This document shows positions 17,685 to 26,350 of a stretch of 64,000 nt of DNA, in pieces. Origin of the DNA: a candidate division WOR-3 bacterium (GTDB taxonomy: Bacteria; Hydrothermota; Tepidihabitantia; Tepidihabitantales; CAIPLT01); contig JBDRUV010000003.1 in the NCBI GenBank assembly GCA_039801505.1, forward strand, positions 52,062 to 116,061. The letters are read 5' to 3'. The position numbers were made by a program, and so were the translations under genes. Every line of letters starts with the position of its first letter. Position 1 is the first letter of the stretch. Below the pieces are notes generated by a model. It searched no databases, had not been told where the DNA came from, and was given only the letters and a program-made list of their open reading frames with translations.

Positions 17685-19179
17685 GTACCCCAAGACTTAT
17701 CTTGTTGAGGCTCAAAAAATTTATACATTCGATAGCGAAAATACTGTTGGTGTTGCCATCTTAATCGACGATGGTCAAGTAAAAGAACTTTTTACAACTT
17801 CTCCCCCATTAGAATTACCTAAACTAAAATTTTCTTCGAATTTTGTTGTGCCAGGTTTTATTGATTCTCATACCCATATATTACTTACTGGTCTGCAAAT
17901 GATATTTCCGGATCTTTCTGGTGTTCAATCGATTACTGAAATTTTAGACTTGATCAATACTTATCGAAAGCTTGCCCAAGACTTGGGATTTTTAATCTGT
18001 TATAATTTTGAACCTGAAAAAATTAAAGAAAATCGCTATATCCACAAAGATGAGCTCGACCATGCAATTTCTCAGGAACCGGTAATTGTTCTTCGTAGCG
18101 ATGTGCATTCAGCATCAGTAAATAGCTGTGCCCTTAATATGCTTTCCCAAACCGAAAAGTTTAATTCAACAATAAACCCCAGCGCCTATCAGACCGGAAT
18201 TCTTAAAGGTAGAGACTTTGAACTCGCTTATAAAACATTCTTTCTAAAGATTCCCCACGATCTTAAACTTCAAGCATTCAGAATAGCCTTGAATGCGGCA
18301 ACTTCAGTGGGCATTACGACATTAGTTACAATGCTTGGTTCTGATGAAGATTCCACATCTTGTGAATTGCTACTTGAGAATCTAGGTAATTTTCCAATTG
18401 AGGTTGTATTGTTTTACCAAACTCGCGACATCAAAAGGGTGACAGAGTTGGGTCTAAAACGCATCGGTGGTTGTATCTTGATTGACGGTTCGTTTGGTTC
18501 ACATACCGCAGCAATTTTCGGCAACTACAATGATCGACCAGAAACCAACGGAGCATTATATTTTTTAGACCAAGAGTTAGAAGAATTTTTCCAAGCAGCA
18601 GAAACTCACGGCTTACAAACCGCTGTGCATGCAATTGGTGACCGAGCAATTGACCAGGTATTAAGGGTATGGGAAAAATTATTAAAAGCTAATGAGCTAA
18701 GACATCGAATCGAACATTGCGAACTCGTAAATGAAACTCTCATTACACGCATTAAAAATTTAGGGTTAGTAGTTTCCGGTCAGCCGACTTTTGAACATTA
18801 TTGGGGCGGCCCTAACGGATTATATGCCAAACGACTTGGGAGCCGGTGGCGACTCACTAATCCTTTTGCTACATTTATTAAAGATGGCATTATGGTATTG
18901 GGAGGCTCAGATGCTCCAATTACCCCGTTAAATCCGCTTTTAGGAATCAAATCAGCGGTTTTTCATCCGAATTACGAAGCCCGAATATCTTTGCTTGAGG
19001 CTTATAAACTATTTACGGTAAATGGTGCCTGGGGAATTTTTGCTGAGGATCGGCTCGGCCAGCTAAAACCTAATTATGAAGCCAATTTTGTGGTCTTAGA
19101 AAAAGACCCTTTAGTGTTTGCCGAAAATACAATAAAGGCTGTGTTTTATCGGGGTAAAAAGTTATACCCGAAAAACTAG
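17677..19179 (+). CDS. YtcJ-like amidohydrolase family 3
   Basis: This 500-residue metal-dependent hydrolase has the DSHTH metal motif after GFIDSHTH, HAIGDRAID, RIEHCEL and GSDAPITPLNP, the pattern of YtcJ/N-substituted formamide deformylase-like proteins. It hydrolyses a C-N bond of an unknown small molecule. The ATG at 17677, inside the last codons of rlmD, is preferred to an upstream TTG. Its 3' end overlaps the convergent TPR gene by 4 nt. Confidence 0.83.
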   Translation: MIEYPKTYLVEAQKIYTFDSENTVGVAILIDDGQVKELFTTSPPLELPKLKFSSNFVVPGFIDSHTHILLTGLQMIFPDLSGVQSITEILDLINTYRKLAQDLGFLICYNFEPEKIKENRYIHKDELDHAISQEPVIVLRSDVHSASVNSCALNMLSQTEKFNSTINPSAYQTGILKGRDFELAYKTFFLKIPHDLKLQAFRIALNAATSVGITTLVTMLGSDEDSTSCELLLENLGNFPIEVVLFYQTRDIKRVTELGLKRIGGCILIDGSFGSHTAAIFGNYNDRPETNGALYFLDQELEEFFQAAETHGLQTAVHAIGDRAIDQVLRVWEKLLKANELRHRIEHCELVNETLITRIKNLGLVVSGQPTFEHYWGGPNGLYAKRLGSRWRLTNPFATFIKDGIMVLGGSDAPITPLNPLLGIKSAVFHPNYEARISLLEAYKLFTVNGAWGIFAEDRLGQLKPNYEANFVVLEKDPLVFAENTIKAVFYRGKKLYPKN

Positions 19180-19859
19180 CTTTTAATCTTATTTTTTAAG
19201 GCTCGTAAATAAGCCAATTCCGCTCGAGCTTTCTCAGCATTTTCTCCGGGCTCAAATTCTTTCAAGGCTTGCTCGTAAATCTTTTCAGCACGATCATAGT
19301 CGCCTAAGAACTTATAGCATCGTCCAGCAGCCAGTAGTGCTTCCGGAGCCAGTTGCGATTTCTTGTAGCGTTTATAGACTTTTATATAAATTTCAGCAGC
19401 TTTTTTCAGTTGCTGCATCTCCTCATAACAGTTTGCGATTCCCATAAGTGAACCTGGTCCTAACACAAAGTCATTTTTTAGTCGCTTATGAGCCCGGTCA
19501 AAATAGTCTTGGGCTTTATTAAAATCGCCGTAATTATAATAGATGTTGCCTAAATAGAAATATGCCTTACCGGCTAAATAATGACGGCCGAATCGTCGGG
19601 TAAACTCCAAAAATCGCTCTTCAGCTGCTCCGTATTCCTCTTGGTTTTGAGCCATGGAATAGATACCAAGGGCTTCAGTAAATCGCAATTGAACCTCGGG
19701 ATGTTCTTTTCCGCGGTCGCTAAGGCCGACTATGAGAGCTACGATTGCCACCACTCCAACACTGACGCCAATTAAAAAGTTCCTTTTGTGATGATAGTAA
19801 AGATAAAGGATTTTAGCAATTGCATTTTGAAAAAAATCGGTTTTAATCTCTTCCTTCAT
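19176..19859 (-). CDS. Membrane-anchored tetratricopeptide protein
   Basis: The 227-residue product has one N-terminal membrane helix (about 27-46) and then four or so TPR units (AGKAYFYLGNIYYNYGDFNKAQDYF, shown here by position about 95-215). The layout resembles YfgM-like proteins that dock on the envelope folding machinery, but the resemblance is structural only. A Shine-Dalgarno AAAGGA precedes the ATG. It lies 30 nt downstream of tRNA-Arg on the same strand and may share its promoter. Confidence 0.75.
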   Translation of the reverse strand: MKEEIKTDFFQNAIAKILYLYYHHKRNFLIGVSVGVVAIVALIVGLSDRGKEHPEVQLRFTEALGIYSMAQNQEEYGAAEERFLEFTRRFGRHYLAGKAYFYLGNIYYNYGDFNKAQDYFDRAHKRLKNDFVLGPGSLMGIANCYEEMQQLKKAAEIYIKVYKRYKKSQLAPEALLAAGRCYKFLGDYDRAEKIYEQALKEFEPGENAEKARAELAYLRALKNKIKS

Positions 19860-19889
19860 ATTTGTAATCCTTTCGTTAGTTTTATTTAC

Positions 19890-19963
19890 TACCCCTGGTG
19901 AGATTCGAACTCACGCCCTATGGTTTAGGAAACCATCGCTCTTTCCAACTGAGCTACAGGGGC
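19890..19963 (-). tRNA. tRNA-Arg (anticodon CCU)
   Basis: The cloverleaf folds fully on the minus strand: a 7-bp acceptor stem with a G-U first pair, D stem GCTC/GAGC, anticodon stem ATGGT/ACCAT with loop TTCCTAA (anticodon CCT, reads AGG), a 5-nt variable loop and T arm GTGAG-TTCGAAT-CTCAC. The CCA end is not encoded. Confidence 0.95.
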
Positions 19964-19979
19964 ATTCATTTTAATAATG

Positions 19980-20008
19980 ATTATATGCAATATAGCAAGT
20001 TTTGTCAA
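19980..20008 (-). promoter_or_regulatory. Promoter of tRNA-Arg
   Basis: TTGACA (20003-20008), 17-nt spacer, TATAAT (19980-19985) on the minus strand, 16 nt before the mature 5' end. Confidence 0.85.
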
Positions 20009-20314
20009 TGAGTAGTTGCTCAAGCTAGCCGGTAAAATCTTTGTGTAACTACTACCAAGAACGATATAAGAAAAGTAACACTAAATACGCCTTGAGTGAT
20101 TGATATAATTTATGGTCCATAGTGAAAGGACTGAAAGATCCTGATAAGATCTGCCGAAACAAAAATTTTTTGGACCATAATTTTGTCCGAATTCTTCGAC
20201 GTGCCATTCCCACAATATAATAATCTCACTAAAATCTATTCAGTCTCGGTTAATAAATTTCAACACATAAACAAACATTTTCGGAATGTAATACCGGCGT
20301 AACACACCAAAAGC
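20009..20314. other. Intergenic region with a distant inverted repeat
   Basis: No gene is seen. A 10-bp perfect inverted repeat, TTATGGTCCA at 20110-20119 and its complement at 20171-20180, encloses 51 nt and could form a long-armed hairpin; its meaning is unknown. The next element starts at 20315. Confidence 0.5.
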
Positions 20315-20668
20315 ATTAGTTATAACTAATACTTTTTAAGGTCGATTTTTAAAGCTAACTATTTGATATTCTTATAGCTATATCAAAATCGGCTAAAAAG
20401 ATGGTACAGTTCCCCCAGTAGCCTCCTGGGTGGTTGTGGGTATAGCTCTGGAAGTGGTTCTGGGATTAGTTATCGTAGTAGCTACGGGTATAGCTCTTAG
20501 GGTAGCCTATGGGATTAGCTTCGGAAATGGTTATGGGACTGGCTATATAATTGGTTTTGGGATTGGCTCGGGGATATGCTCCGGGAGTAGTACTAAGAAT
20601 AGTTCCAGGAGTGGCTCTGGGGTGGCCTTAGGGAGTAGGAATATCTGGATCAGATCCAGATATTCCTA
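20315..20668 (+). repeat. Element A: palindrome head, conserved block and degenerate 12-nt tandem array
   Basis: The element opens with a perfect 16-nt palindrome (20315-20330). A block of about 90 nt (20331-20420), also found at 62982-63072, follows and ends in GTTCCCCCAGTAGCC. Then comes an array of about 17 degenerate 12-nt units of the form GCTNTGGGANTG (20421 to about 20638), with two or three one-base indels. A perfect 33-nt palindrome (20636-20668, 16-bp arms around one base) closes it. The array reads as Ser-Gly-rich peptide in one frame and Pro-rich in the other strand, as any 12-nt repeat would; no start signal supports translation. It ends 22 nt before the recJ -35 box. Confidence 0.75.
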
Positions 20669-20689
20669 TAGCTCTTGGATTAAGACACA

Positions 20690-20717
20690 TTGACGAATGG
20701 CAGTTTTTATAGATAAT
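20690..20717 (+). promoter_or_regulatory. Leaderless-type promoter of recJ
   Basis: TTGACG (20690-20695), 16-nt spacer, GATAAT (20712-20717), 7 nt from the ATG at 20725. Confidence 0.7.
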
Positions 20718-20724
20718 ATATATA

Positions 20725-22458
20725 ATGCGCCAAAATCAAACTGAACACTACGACTGGGTGTTAATTAATTGTAATAAGGACTTAGCCAATATCAAAGAGA
20801 TTGCCACAAATCTAAATCTACCACCAAAATTCGTGGAAATTCTTTTCAAACGCGGCCACCGAACAGCGGTGGCTATTAGCAGTTTTCTGAATCCCTCGTT
20901 AGCCAATCTTTACTCCCCTACCCTACTAAATGATTTAGTTAAAGCCCAAGAGCGAATTTTACGAGCAATAAAAAACCACGAACCGATTCTAATTTGCGGT
21001 GACTATGATGTAGATGGAATTACGGCTACGTCATTACTTCTGCGAATGCTGCGATCATTAGGCGCCAAAGTCTCATTTTATATTCCACATCGTATCAAAG
21101 AGGGTTATGGGCTATCCGAGACCGCAGTGCTTTATGCCCAAACGCATGGATTTAAATTGATTATTACGGTTGATTGCGGTACGACCGATTTTTCTGAAAT
21201 TGACCTGGCAAGTAAGCTCAAACTTGATGTGATTGTCTGTGATCATCATGAACCCAAAGACAAACTACCCAATGCCTATGCAATTCTAAATCCGAAACGG
21301 CATGATAGTTACTATCCGTTTTCGGAGTTAAGCGGTGTCGGAGTTACCTTTAAGTTGGTCAGTTCACTAATTGAAACGCAGAACGATAATAATTTACGTA
21401 TGGCATTACTAGAAAATTTAGACTTAGTGGCCTTAGGTACAATTGCCGATGTTGCCCCGTTAGTTGATGAAAATCGGATCTTGGCCAAATATGGTCTTCA
21501 CCAGATTGCTCAGACCAAAAATATAGGGCTCAAGGCACTCCTAAAGGTGGCAAATTTGAGCAAAAGCCATTATACACCATATGATATTAGTTTTATTATT
21601 GCGCCAAGGCTTAATGCCTCAGGCCGTTTAGCTGATGCCGAAAAAGCGGTCCGTCTTCTAACTACCTCAGATGAGGAAGAAGCGATGATTATTGCCCAAA
21701 AACTTAATCAAGATAATAGTCTTCGCCAACAGCTGGAAAATAAAATATTAGATGAAGCGATAAAAGAGATCGAGAAGACCGGACTTAAGGAAAATAAAAT
21801 AATCTTATTAGCGAATAAAAACTGGCATGAAGGAGTAATTGGTATTGTAGCTTCGCGGCTAGTGGAATATTATTATCGGCCAGCAATTTTACTGACGATA
21901 AAACCAGAGTATGCTAAAGGATCCGGACGTAGTATTCCGGGTTTTAATATCTATAAAGCAGTTGATTTTTGTAGGGATTATTTATTAGAATATGGCGGCC
22001 ATAAATATGCCTGCGGGGTTGCCCTGCCTGTAATAAATATCAATAACTTTAGAGAAAAAATTAATGAATACGCCCAAGAAAATTTACCAGCTGATCTATT
22101 GACCCGTAAACTTTATATCGACGCCGAATTATCGTTTTCTGAGATCACAAGTGAATTTATTCGACTAATTCAGCAATGTGAACCATTTGGTGAAGATAAT
22201 CCGAGGATTTTATTTCTGACGATGGGTTTAGAAGTAGTCGGTTATCCCCGGGTGGTGGGCAAAACTCATTTAAAGTTTAAAGTCCGAGAGCATAAAACCC
22301 GGGTTCTTGAAGCAATTGCCTTTGGCCGCAGTTCTGAAATCTTAAATCTAAAAATCGGTCAAGAAGGCCATATTGATTTGGTGTATAGTTTTGATGAAGA
22401 TACTTTTAATGGCACGACTAAATTACAATTAGTGGTGAAAGACCTACGAATTCATTAA
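20725..22458 (+). CDS. recJ: Single-stranded-DNA-specific exonuclease RecJ
   Basis: This 577-residue DHH-family exonuclease has LICGDYDVDGITAT (motif I), a conserved VDCGT (motif II) and CDHHEP (the DHH motif), then the DHHA1 domain with ASGRLADAEKA and GGHKYACG, and the OB-like C-terminus. It degrades single-stranded DNA 5' to 3' in recombination and mismatch repair. It overlaps the next gene by one base (TAATG). Confidence 0.95.
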   Translation: MRQNQTEHYDWVLINCNKDLANIKEIATNLNLPPKFVEILFKRGHRTAVAISSFLNPSLANLYSPTLLNDLVKAQERILRAIKNHEPILICGDYDVDGITATSLLLRMLRSLGAKVSFYIPHRIKEGYGLSETAVLYAQTHGFKLIITVDCGTTDFSEIDLASKLKLDVIVCDHHEPKDKLPNAYAILNPKRHDSYYPFSELSGVGVTFKLVSSLIETQNDNNLRMALLENLDLVALGTIADVAPLVDENRILAKYGLHQIAQTKNIGLKALLKVANLSKSHYTPYDISFIIAPRLNASGRLADAEKAVRLLTTSDEEEAMIIAQKLNQDNSLRQQLENKILDEAIKEIEKTGLKENKIILLANKNWHEGVIGIVASRLVEYYYRPAILLTIKPEYAKGSGRSIPGFNIYKAVDFCRDYLLEYGGHKYACGVALPVININNFREKINEYAQENLPADLLTRKLYIDAELSFSEITSEFIRLIQQCEPFGEDNPRILFLTMGLEVVGYPRVVGKTHLKFKVREHKTRVLEAIAFGRSSEILNLKIGQEGHIDLVYSFDEDTFNGTTKLQLVVKDLRIH

Positions 22459-23207
22459 TGTCCGGCTGGGTATTAAAAGCTAAAAACAATATAAAATATT
22501 TTCAACTTGACACTCAAGATTTTGATCCAGCAATTATCGGTCTTTTTAGTGTTAAAAATCGTAACGTAGACAATAATAAGGTCCCATACTTTTTACCGAC
22601 AATATCTGGTTTTCCGATATACCATTTACACCAGATCCATTCTAACATTGTCTATTATGTTGATAAAAATTTTACCAATTCCCAACTGGCTAGCGGTGAC
22701 GGGTTATATACAAGAGAAAAAAATATTTTTCTAGCGGTCCGGGTTGCCGATTGTTTACCGATATACTTTTGGGTTCGCAAAAGACCAATCGTGGGTATTG
22801 TCCATGCGGGTTGGCGGGGTACGCTTAAACTAGTCGCCTTTCAGTTAGCTAATCAACTAATGAAAAGTTTTCAATTATCTCCCCAAGAAATCTATTATGC
22901 TTTCGGACCGGCAATTGGTGCATGTTGCTATGAAGTTAAATCTGATGTTGCGTCTCAATATGAACAATTATTAAAACAGTACGCTATCACCGAAGGCATT
23001 ATTGATAAAACCGATAAACTATTTCTTAATCTGAAGGTGATCAACGATGCGATCCTTAATAAGGTTGGTTGTATAAAATATGCTGACCTTAATTTGTGCA
23101 CCTCATGTGAAAAGGAGCTTTTCTATTCGTATCGGCGTGGCGACCGAAACCAGTACAATTGGGGATTTATTGGCTACATTAACTCGAATTTTAATAAATT
23201 TAGTTGA
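22458..23207 (+). CDS. pgeF: PgeF/YfiH laccase-domain protein (peptidoglycan editing factor)
   Basis: This 249-residue protein has the family signatures HQIHSN, GDGLYT, VRVADCLPI, VHAGWRGT and FGPAIGACCYEV with the conserved His and Cys residues. Members were called polyphenol oxidases but act on purine nucleosides or on misincorporated UDP-MurNAc-Ser. The start shares a base with the recJ stop. The last 34 bp overlap the end of convergent lipB. Confidence 0.88.
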   Translation: MSGWVLKAKNNIKYFQLDTQDFDPAIIGLFSVKNRNVDNNKVPYFLPTISGFPIYHLHQIHSNIVYYVDKNFTNSQLASGDGLYTREKNIFLAVRVADCLPIYFWVRKRPIVGIVHAGWRGTLKLVAFQLANQLMKSFQLSPQEIYYAFGPAIGACCYEVKSDVASQYEQLLKQYAITEGIIDKTDKLFLNLKVINDAILNKVGCIKYADLNLCTSCEKELFYSYRRGDRNQYNWGFIGYINSNFNKFS

Positions 23208-23833
23208 AACTTATCCTGAAACTGTGCTACTATCGCATTTTTCAGCTCATCTAAAGAAACATCGCGATTTAAAATTTGCTTAATCGATGTCACTTCAAGT
23301 TTTTGAATGCCGCATGGATTAATCCAGTTAAAGTAAGATAAATCGTTACCAACATTTAAGGCAAAACCATGATAAGAAACACCTTTACTTACAGCAATGC
23401 CAATCGAGGCGATTTTTTTATGGCCGACAAAAACACCGATTAAGGGGTGCTTGATTTCAGCGGCTATATGATATTGTGATAATACGTCGCATATAATTTG
23501 TTCTAGTTGATACACGAAAGTTTTAACCCCAATCTTATGCTCTAGTAACTTAAAAATTGGGTACCCAACTAATTGTCCAGGATTATGTACCGTGATGTCT
23601 CCACCGCGTTCAATCTGATATAATCCAATTTTGTTTTTTTCTAATATTTGCTTATTGACCAGTAAATTTGCTAAGTTGCCGTTTTTGCCGATGGTAAATA
23701 CTGTTGGATGTTCGACCAGAATAAGCGCGTCAGGTATTAAATTAACTGTGCGGAACTGGTGAAGTGTCTTCTGACGATTGTAAGCCGTTTGATAATCTAA
23801 AATTCCCCAATCATATACAATAAGATTTTTCAC
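23174..23833 (-). CDS. lipB: Lipoyl(octanoyl) transferase LipB
   Basis: This 219-residue enzyme moves octanoyl from acyl carrier protein to lipoyl domains. It has RGGDITVHNPGQLVGYPIF, the lysine in KKIASIGIA, and the GFALNVGNDLSYFNWINPCG block with the catalytic Cys. It follows lpd by 6 nt, giving a lipoate-linked pair. No lipA or 2-oxoacid dehydrogenase E1/E2 is present in the window. Confidence 0.92.
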   Translation of the reverse strand: MKNLIVYDWGILDYQTAYNRQKTLHQFRTVNLIPDALILVEHPTVFTIGKNGNLANLLVNKQILEKNKIGLYQIERGGDITVHNPGQLVGYPIFKLLEHKIGVKTFVYQLEQIICDVLSQYHIAAEIKHPLIGVFVGHKKIASIGIAVSKGVSYHGFALNVGNDLSYFNWINPCGIQKLEVTSIKQILNRDVSLDELKNAIVAQFQDKFQLNLLKFELM

Positions 23834-23839
23834 CGAGAG

Positions 23840-25240
23840 TTATCGGTTAATAACGTGAATTGCTTTCTTTTTTACTAGAGCAGCGGTCTCTATAATTATT
23901 TCACCCAAAGTTGGATGCGGATGAACTGTGTCAATTATTGACTCTATGGGTAGTTTTTGATTAATTGCTAACGTTAATTCATTAATCAAATGTGAGGCCC
24001 CTGGGCATAGTAGCTGTGCTCCTAAAATAATACCCGACTTTTTTTCCACAATGATTTTTGCTGTCCCCTCTAATTTATTCATCGTATGGGCGCGGCCGAT
24101 CGCAGCTAATGGTACCTTGGCTACTATATAATCGTAATTCAAGTTTGCTGCCTCATCTTCATTAAGTCCGACCATTGCTAGTTCCGGTTCAGTATAGATA
24201 CAAAGGGGTATTGTGGTAATTCTCGGTGAACTAATAATACCAGCAAGTAATTCGGCTAAACTGATACCCTGAGCCATTGCTTTATGAGCCAATAATGGTG
24301 GCCCTGTAATATCACCAATGGCGTAGATATTCTCGATATTAGTCTGGAATTTTTCATTAACTTTTATATAGCCTTTCTCGTCTAATGCTATATTGATATT
24401 TTTAAGGTTTAAGAAATCCAAATTAGCTTTTCGGCCACTGGCCACTAAAATTTTTTCAGCCGTAAGTGCTAATTCCTGTTCATTAGTTTTTACCGAAACA
24501 TTAACAGTGTTATCTAGACAAAATGCCTTTTGAATGGTTGCGTTACAGATGATATTGATCCCTTGTTTTTTCAAGTAATTAGTTAGCAAAAAAGCAATTT
24601 CCTTGTCAGTACCCGGTAGTATTTGAGGCATTAGTTCCAGGATAGTAGTTTTTGTTCCAATCCGATTATAGATTGAAGCAAATTCAAGTCCAATAGCACC
24701 AGCCCCGATAATAATAAGACTTTTAGGAATTTTTTCTAAAACTAGTGCTTCATCGGAGGTGAGAATAATATTTTTATCCGGAATGACATTAGACGGATAA
24801 GAACAACACGAACCGGTTGCAATAATTACCCGCTCGGCTATTATTTCAAATGTTCCATTGTTACTAGTAACGAGAATATGGTTTGAGTTGGTAAGTTCTG
24901 CTTTACCGGTTATTAGTTTTACATTATTTTTAGTTAATAAATATTCAATTCCTTTGCGCAGTCGAGCCGTAATTGATGCTACATGTTTAAGTAGTTTTTT
25001 CCAGTCAAAATTCGAGAGTGAGGTGTCAATCCCGAATGCTTTTAGATTTTTGGTCTGTTCAATAAGGTGGGTATAGTGTAATAAGGCCTTCGTAGGAATA
25101 CATCCCCGGTTCAGACAAATACCACCAACTGCATCTTTTTCGACTACGGTAACTTCTTGGCTTAATTGCGCTAATCTTATAGCACATACATAGCCAGCTG
25201 GACCTGCACCGATTATTAAGTTTTTGAGTTCAGTTTTCAT
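23840..25240 (-). CDS. lpd: Dihydrolipoyl dehydrogenase
   Basis: This 466-residue flavoprotein disulfide reductase has the FAD motif GAGPAG, the redox pair C42/C47 (GGICLNRGC), the NAD motif GAGAIGLEFA and the C-terminal His-Glu dyad region HPHPTLGE. It reoxidises dihydrolipoamide of 2-oxoacid dehydrogenases or the glycine cleavage system. It overlaps the DUF4416 gene by 11 nt. Confidence 0.95.
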   Translation of the reverse strand: MKTELKNLIIGAGPAGYVCAIRLAQLSQEVTVVEKDAVGGICLNRGCIPTKALLHYTHLIEQTKNLKAFGIDTSLSNFDWKKLLKHVASITARLRKGIEYLLTKNNVKLITGKAELTNSNHILVTSNNGTFEIIAERVIIATGSCCSYPSNVIPDKNIILTSDEALVLEKIPKSLIIIGAGAIGLEFASIYNRIGTKTTILELMPQILPGTDKEIAFLLTNYLKKQGINIICNATIQKAFCLDNTVNVSVKTNEQELALTAEKILVASGRKANLDFLNLKNINIALDEKGYIKVNEKFQTNIENIYAIGDITGPPLLAHKAMAQGISLAELLAGIISSPRITTIPLCIYTEPELAMVGLNEDEAANLNYDYIVAKVPLAAIGRAHTMNKLEGTAKIIVEKKSGIILGAQLLCPGASHLINELTLAINQKLPIESIIDTVHPHPTLGEIIIETAALVKKKAIHVINR

Positions 25241-25763
25241 GGGTTGGTTGTTTTTTAATGAGAATTTTTAAAAACTCGCGGGCTTTATTAAAAAAATTAA
25301 GATTCGCTCGATAATCAGGATATGTCCAAGGTAACGCCTGATAGGAATTTTGACGAAATATTAAGGTTACTTCGCCATAAATACCGTTTCCTAAGTATAT
25401 ACGATGTGCATAATTTTTGGTAGTTAATAAAATAAAATTCGCCAAGGTTAAAAATCCCGGGTCGATATTGATGTTACGTTTTCCTTCTATCGTATAGACT
25501 TTTTCTGTTTCTATCGCCAATAATTTTATATTAATTATTTTGTCGGCTGAAATTAATTTTTCAGTCATTAACCACTGACGCGTAAGACTAGATCCCATTT
25601 CTTTGACGTAGTAGTCAGTATAATTAAAGGGGATGGGATTACTCTTGAAAATGATAGATCCAAAATGTTTTTGAATAATGTCACGGAATTTGTCACATAA
25701 TTCCTGATTATTCGCAATTAGTCCCCAAATAACTGCTCCCTGGGGTAGGTTAACTATTTTCAT
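25230..25763 (-). CDS. DUF4416 family protein
   Basis: The 177-residue product has the DUF4416 hallmarks: GKRNINIDPGFLTLANFILLTT by position about 94-116, then KNYAHRIYLGNGIYGEVTLIF and the ending LPWTYPDY. The function is unknown. It is set in an operon between scpB and lpd with overlaps on both sides (14 nt and 11 nt), so its expression is tied to theirs. Confidence 0.8.
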   Translation of the reverse strand: MKIVNLPQGAVIWGLIANNQELCDKFRDIIQKHFGSIIFKSNPIPFNYTDYYVKEMGSSLTRQWLMTEKLISADKIINIKLLAIETEKVYTIEGKRNINIDPGFLTLANFILLTTKNYAHRIYLGNGIYGEVTLIFRQNSYQALPWTYPDYRANLNFFNKAREFLKILIKKQPTHEN

Positions 25764-26337
25764 GTTCTTGGGAGGTACGTGCTATCAAAAATTCTTCGAT
25801 TTCATCCTTCTGGGGCAAGTCATCCAACGAGTTTAATCCAAAGTATCGTAAAAATTCTTTGGTGGTACTATATAAAAATGGTCGGCCTGGTTTCTGAGCG
25901 CGCGCAGTTATTTGAATTAGTTTTCGTTCTAATAAAGTCAAAATCGGTCCACTACAATCGACCCCTCTTATTTTTTCGATTTCACCTTTGGTTATCGGTT
26001 GATTATAGGCAATAATGGCTAATACTTCTAATGCTGGTTTGGAAAGTTTATGCTGATATGAATGGTAAACCATACGGACCCACGGACTAAATTCTGGCAG
26101 GGTATATAACTGAAAACCATTTGCAACCTTCTCAATTCGAAATGCCCTATCGGTTAACTCGTAATCCTTGTTTAATTCTTCGATATACTTAATGATTATT
26201 TCCCCGGATAACTCGGTAATTTCACCAAGCCGCTTTAAGGTTATTGGTTCGTTACAACTAAAAAGAATCGCTTCGATTATTTTCTTATGCTGAACATTAT
26301 CGGAACTTGCAGTGTTATGATTTTCCACGGAATCCAT
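25750..26337 (-). CDS. scpB: Segregation and condensation protein B
   Basis: This 195-residue protein consists of two winged-helix domains; IIEAILFSCNEPITLKRL near the N-terminus and LEVLAIIAYNQPITKGEIEKIRG in the middle are typical of ScpB, the kite subunit of the SMC condensin. No scpA or smc is in the window. It lies 13 nt after aspartate kinase. Confidence 0.92.
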   Translation of the reverse strand: MDSVENHNTASSDNVQHKKIIEAILFSCNEPITLKRLGEITELSGEIIIKYIEELNKDYELTDRAFRIEKVANGFQLYTLPEFSPWVRMVYHSYQHKLSKPALEVLAIIAYNQPITKGEIEKIRGVDCSGPILTLLERKLIQITARAQKPGRPFLYSTTKEFLRYFGLNSLDDLPQKDEIEEFLIARTSQEHENS

Positions 26338-26350
26338 TTTTTATCAAGGT

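Noticed and set aside
20430..20693. Ser/Gly-rich frame over the 12-nt array of element A
   Set aside because: No ribosome site or promoter fits it; a 12-nt repeat stays open in several frames on both strands, and indels shift it between units.
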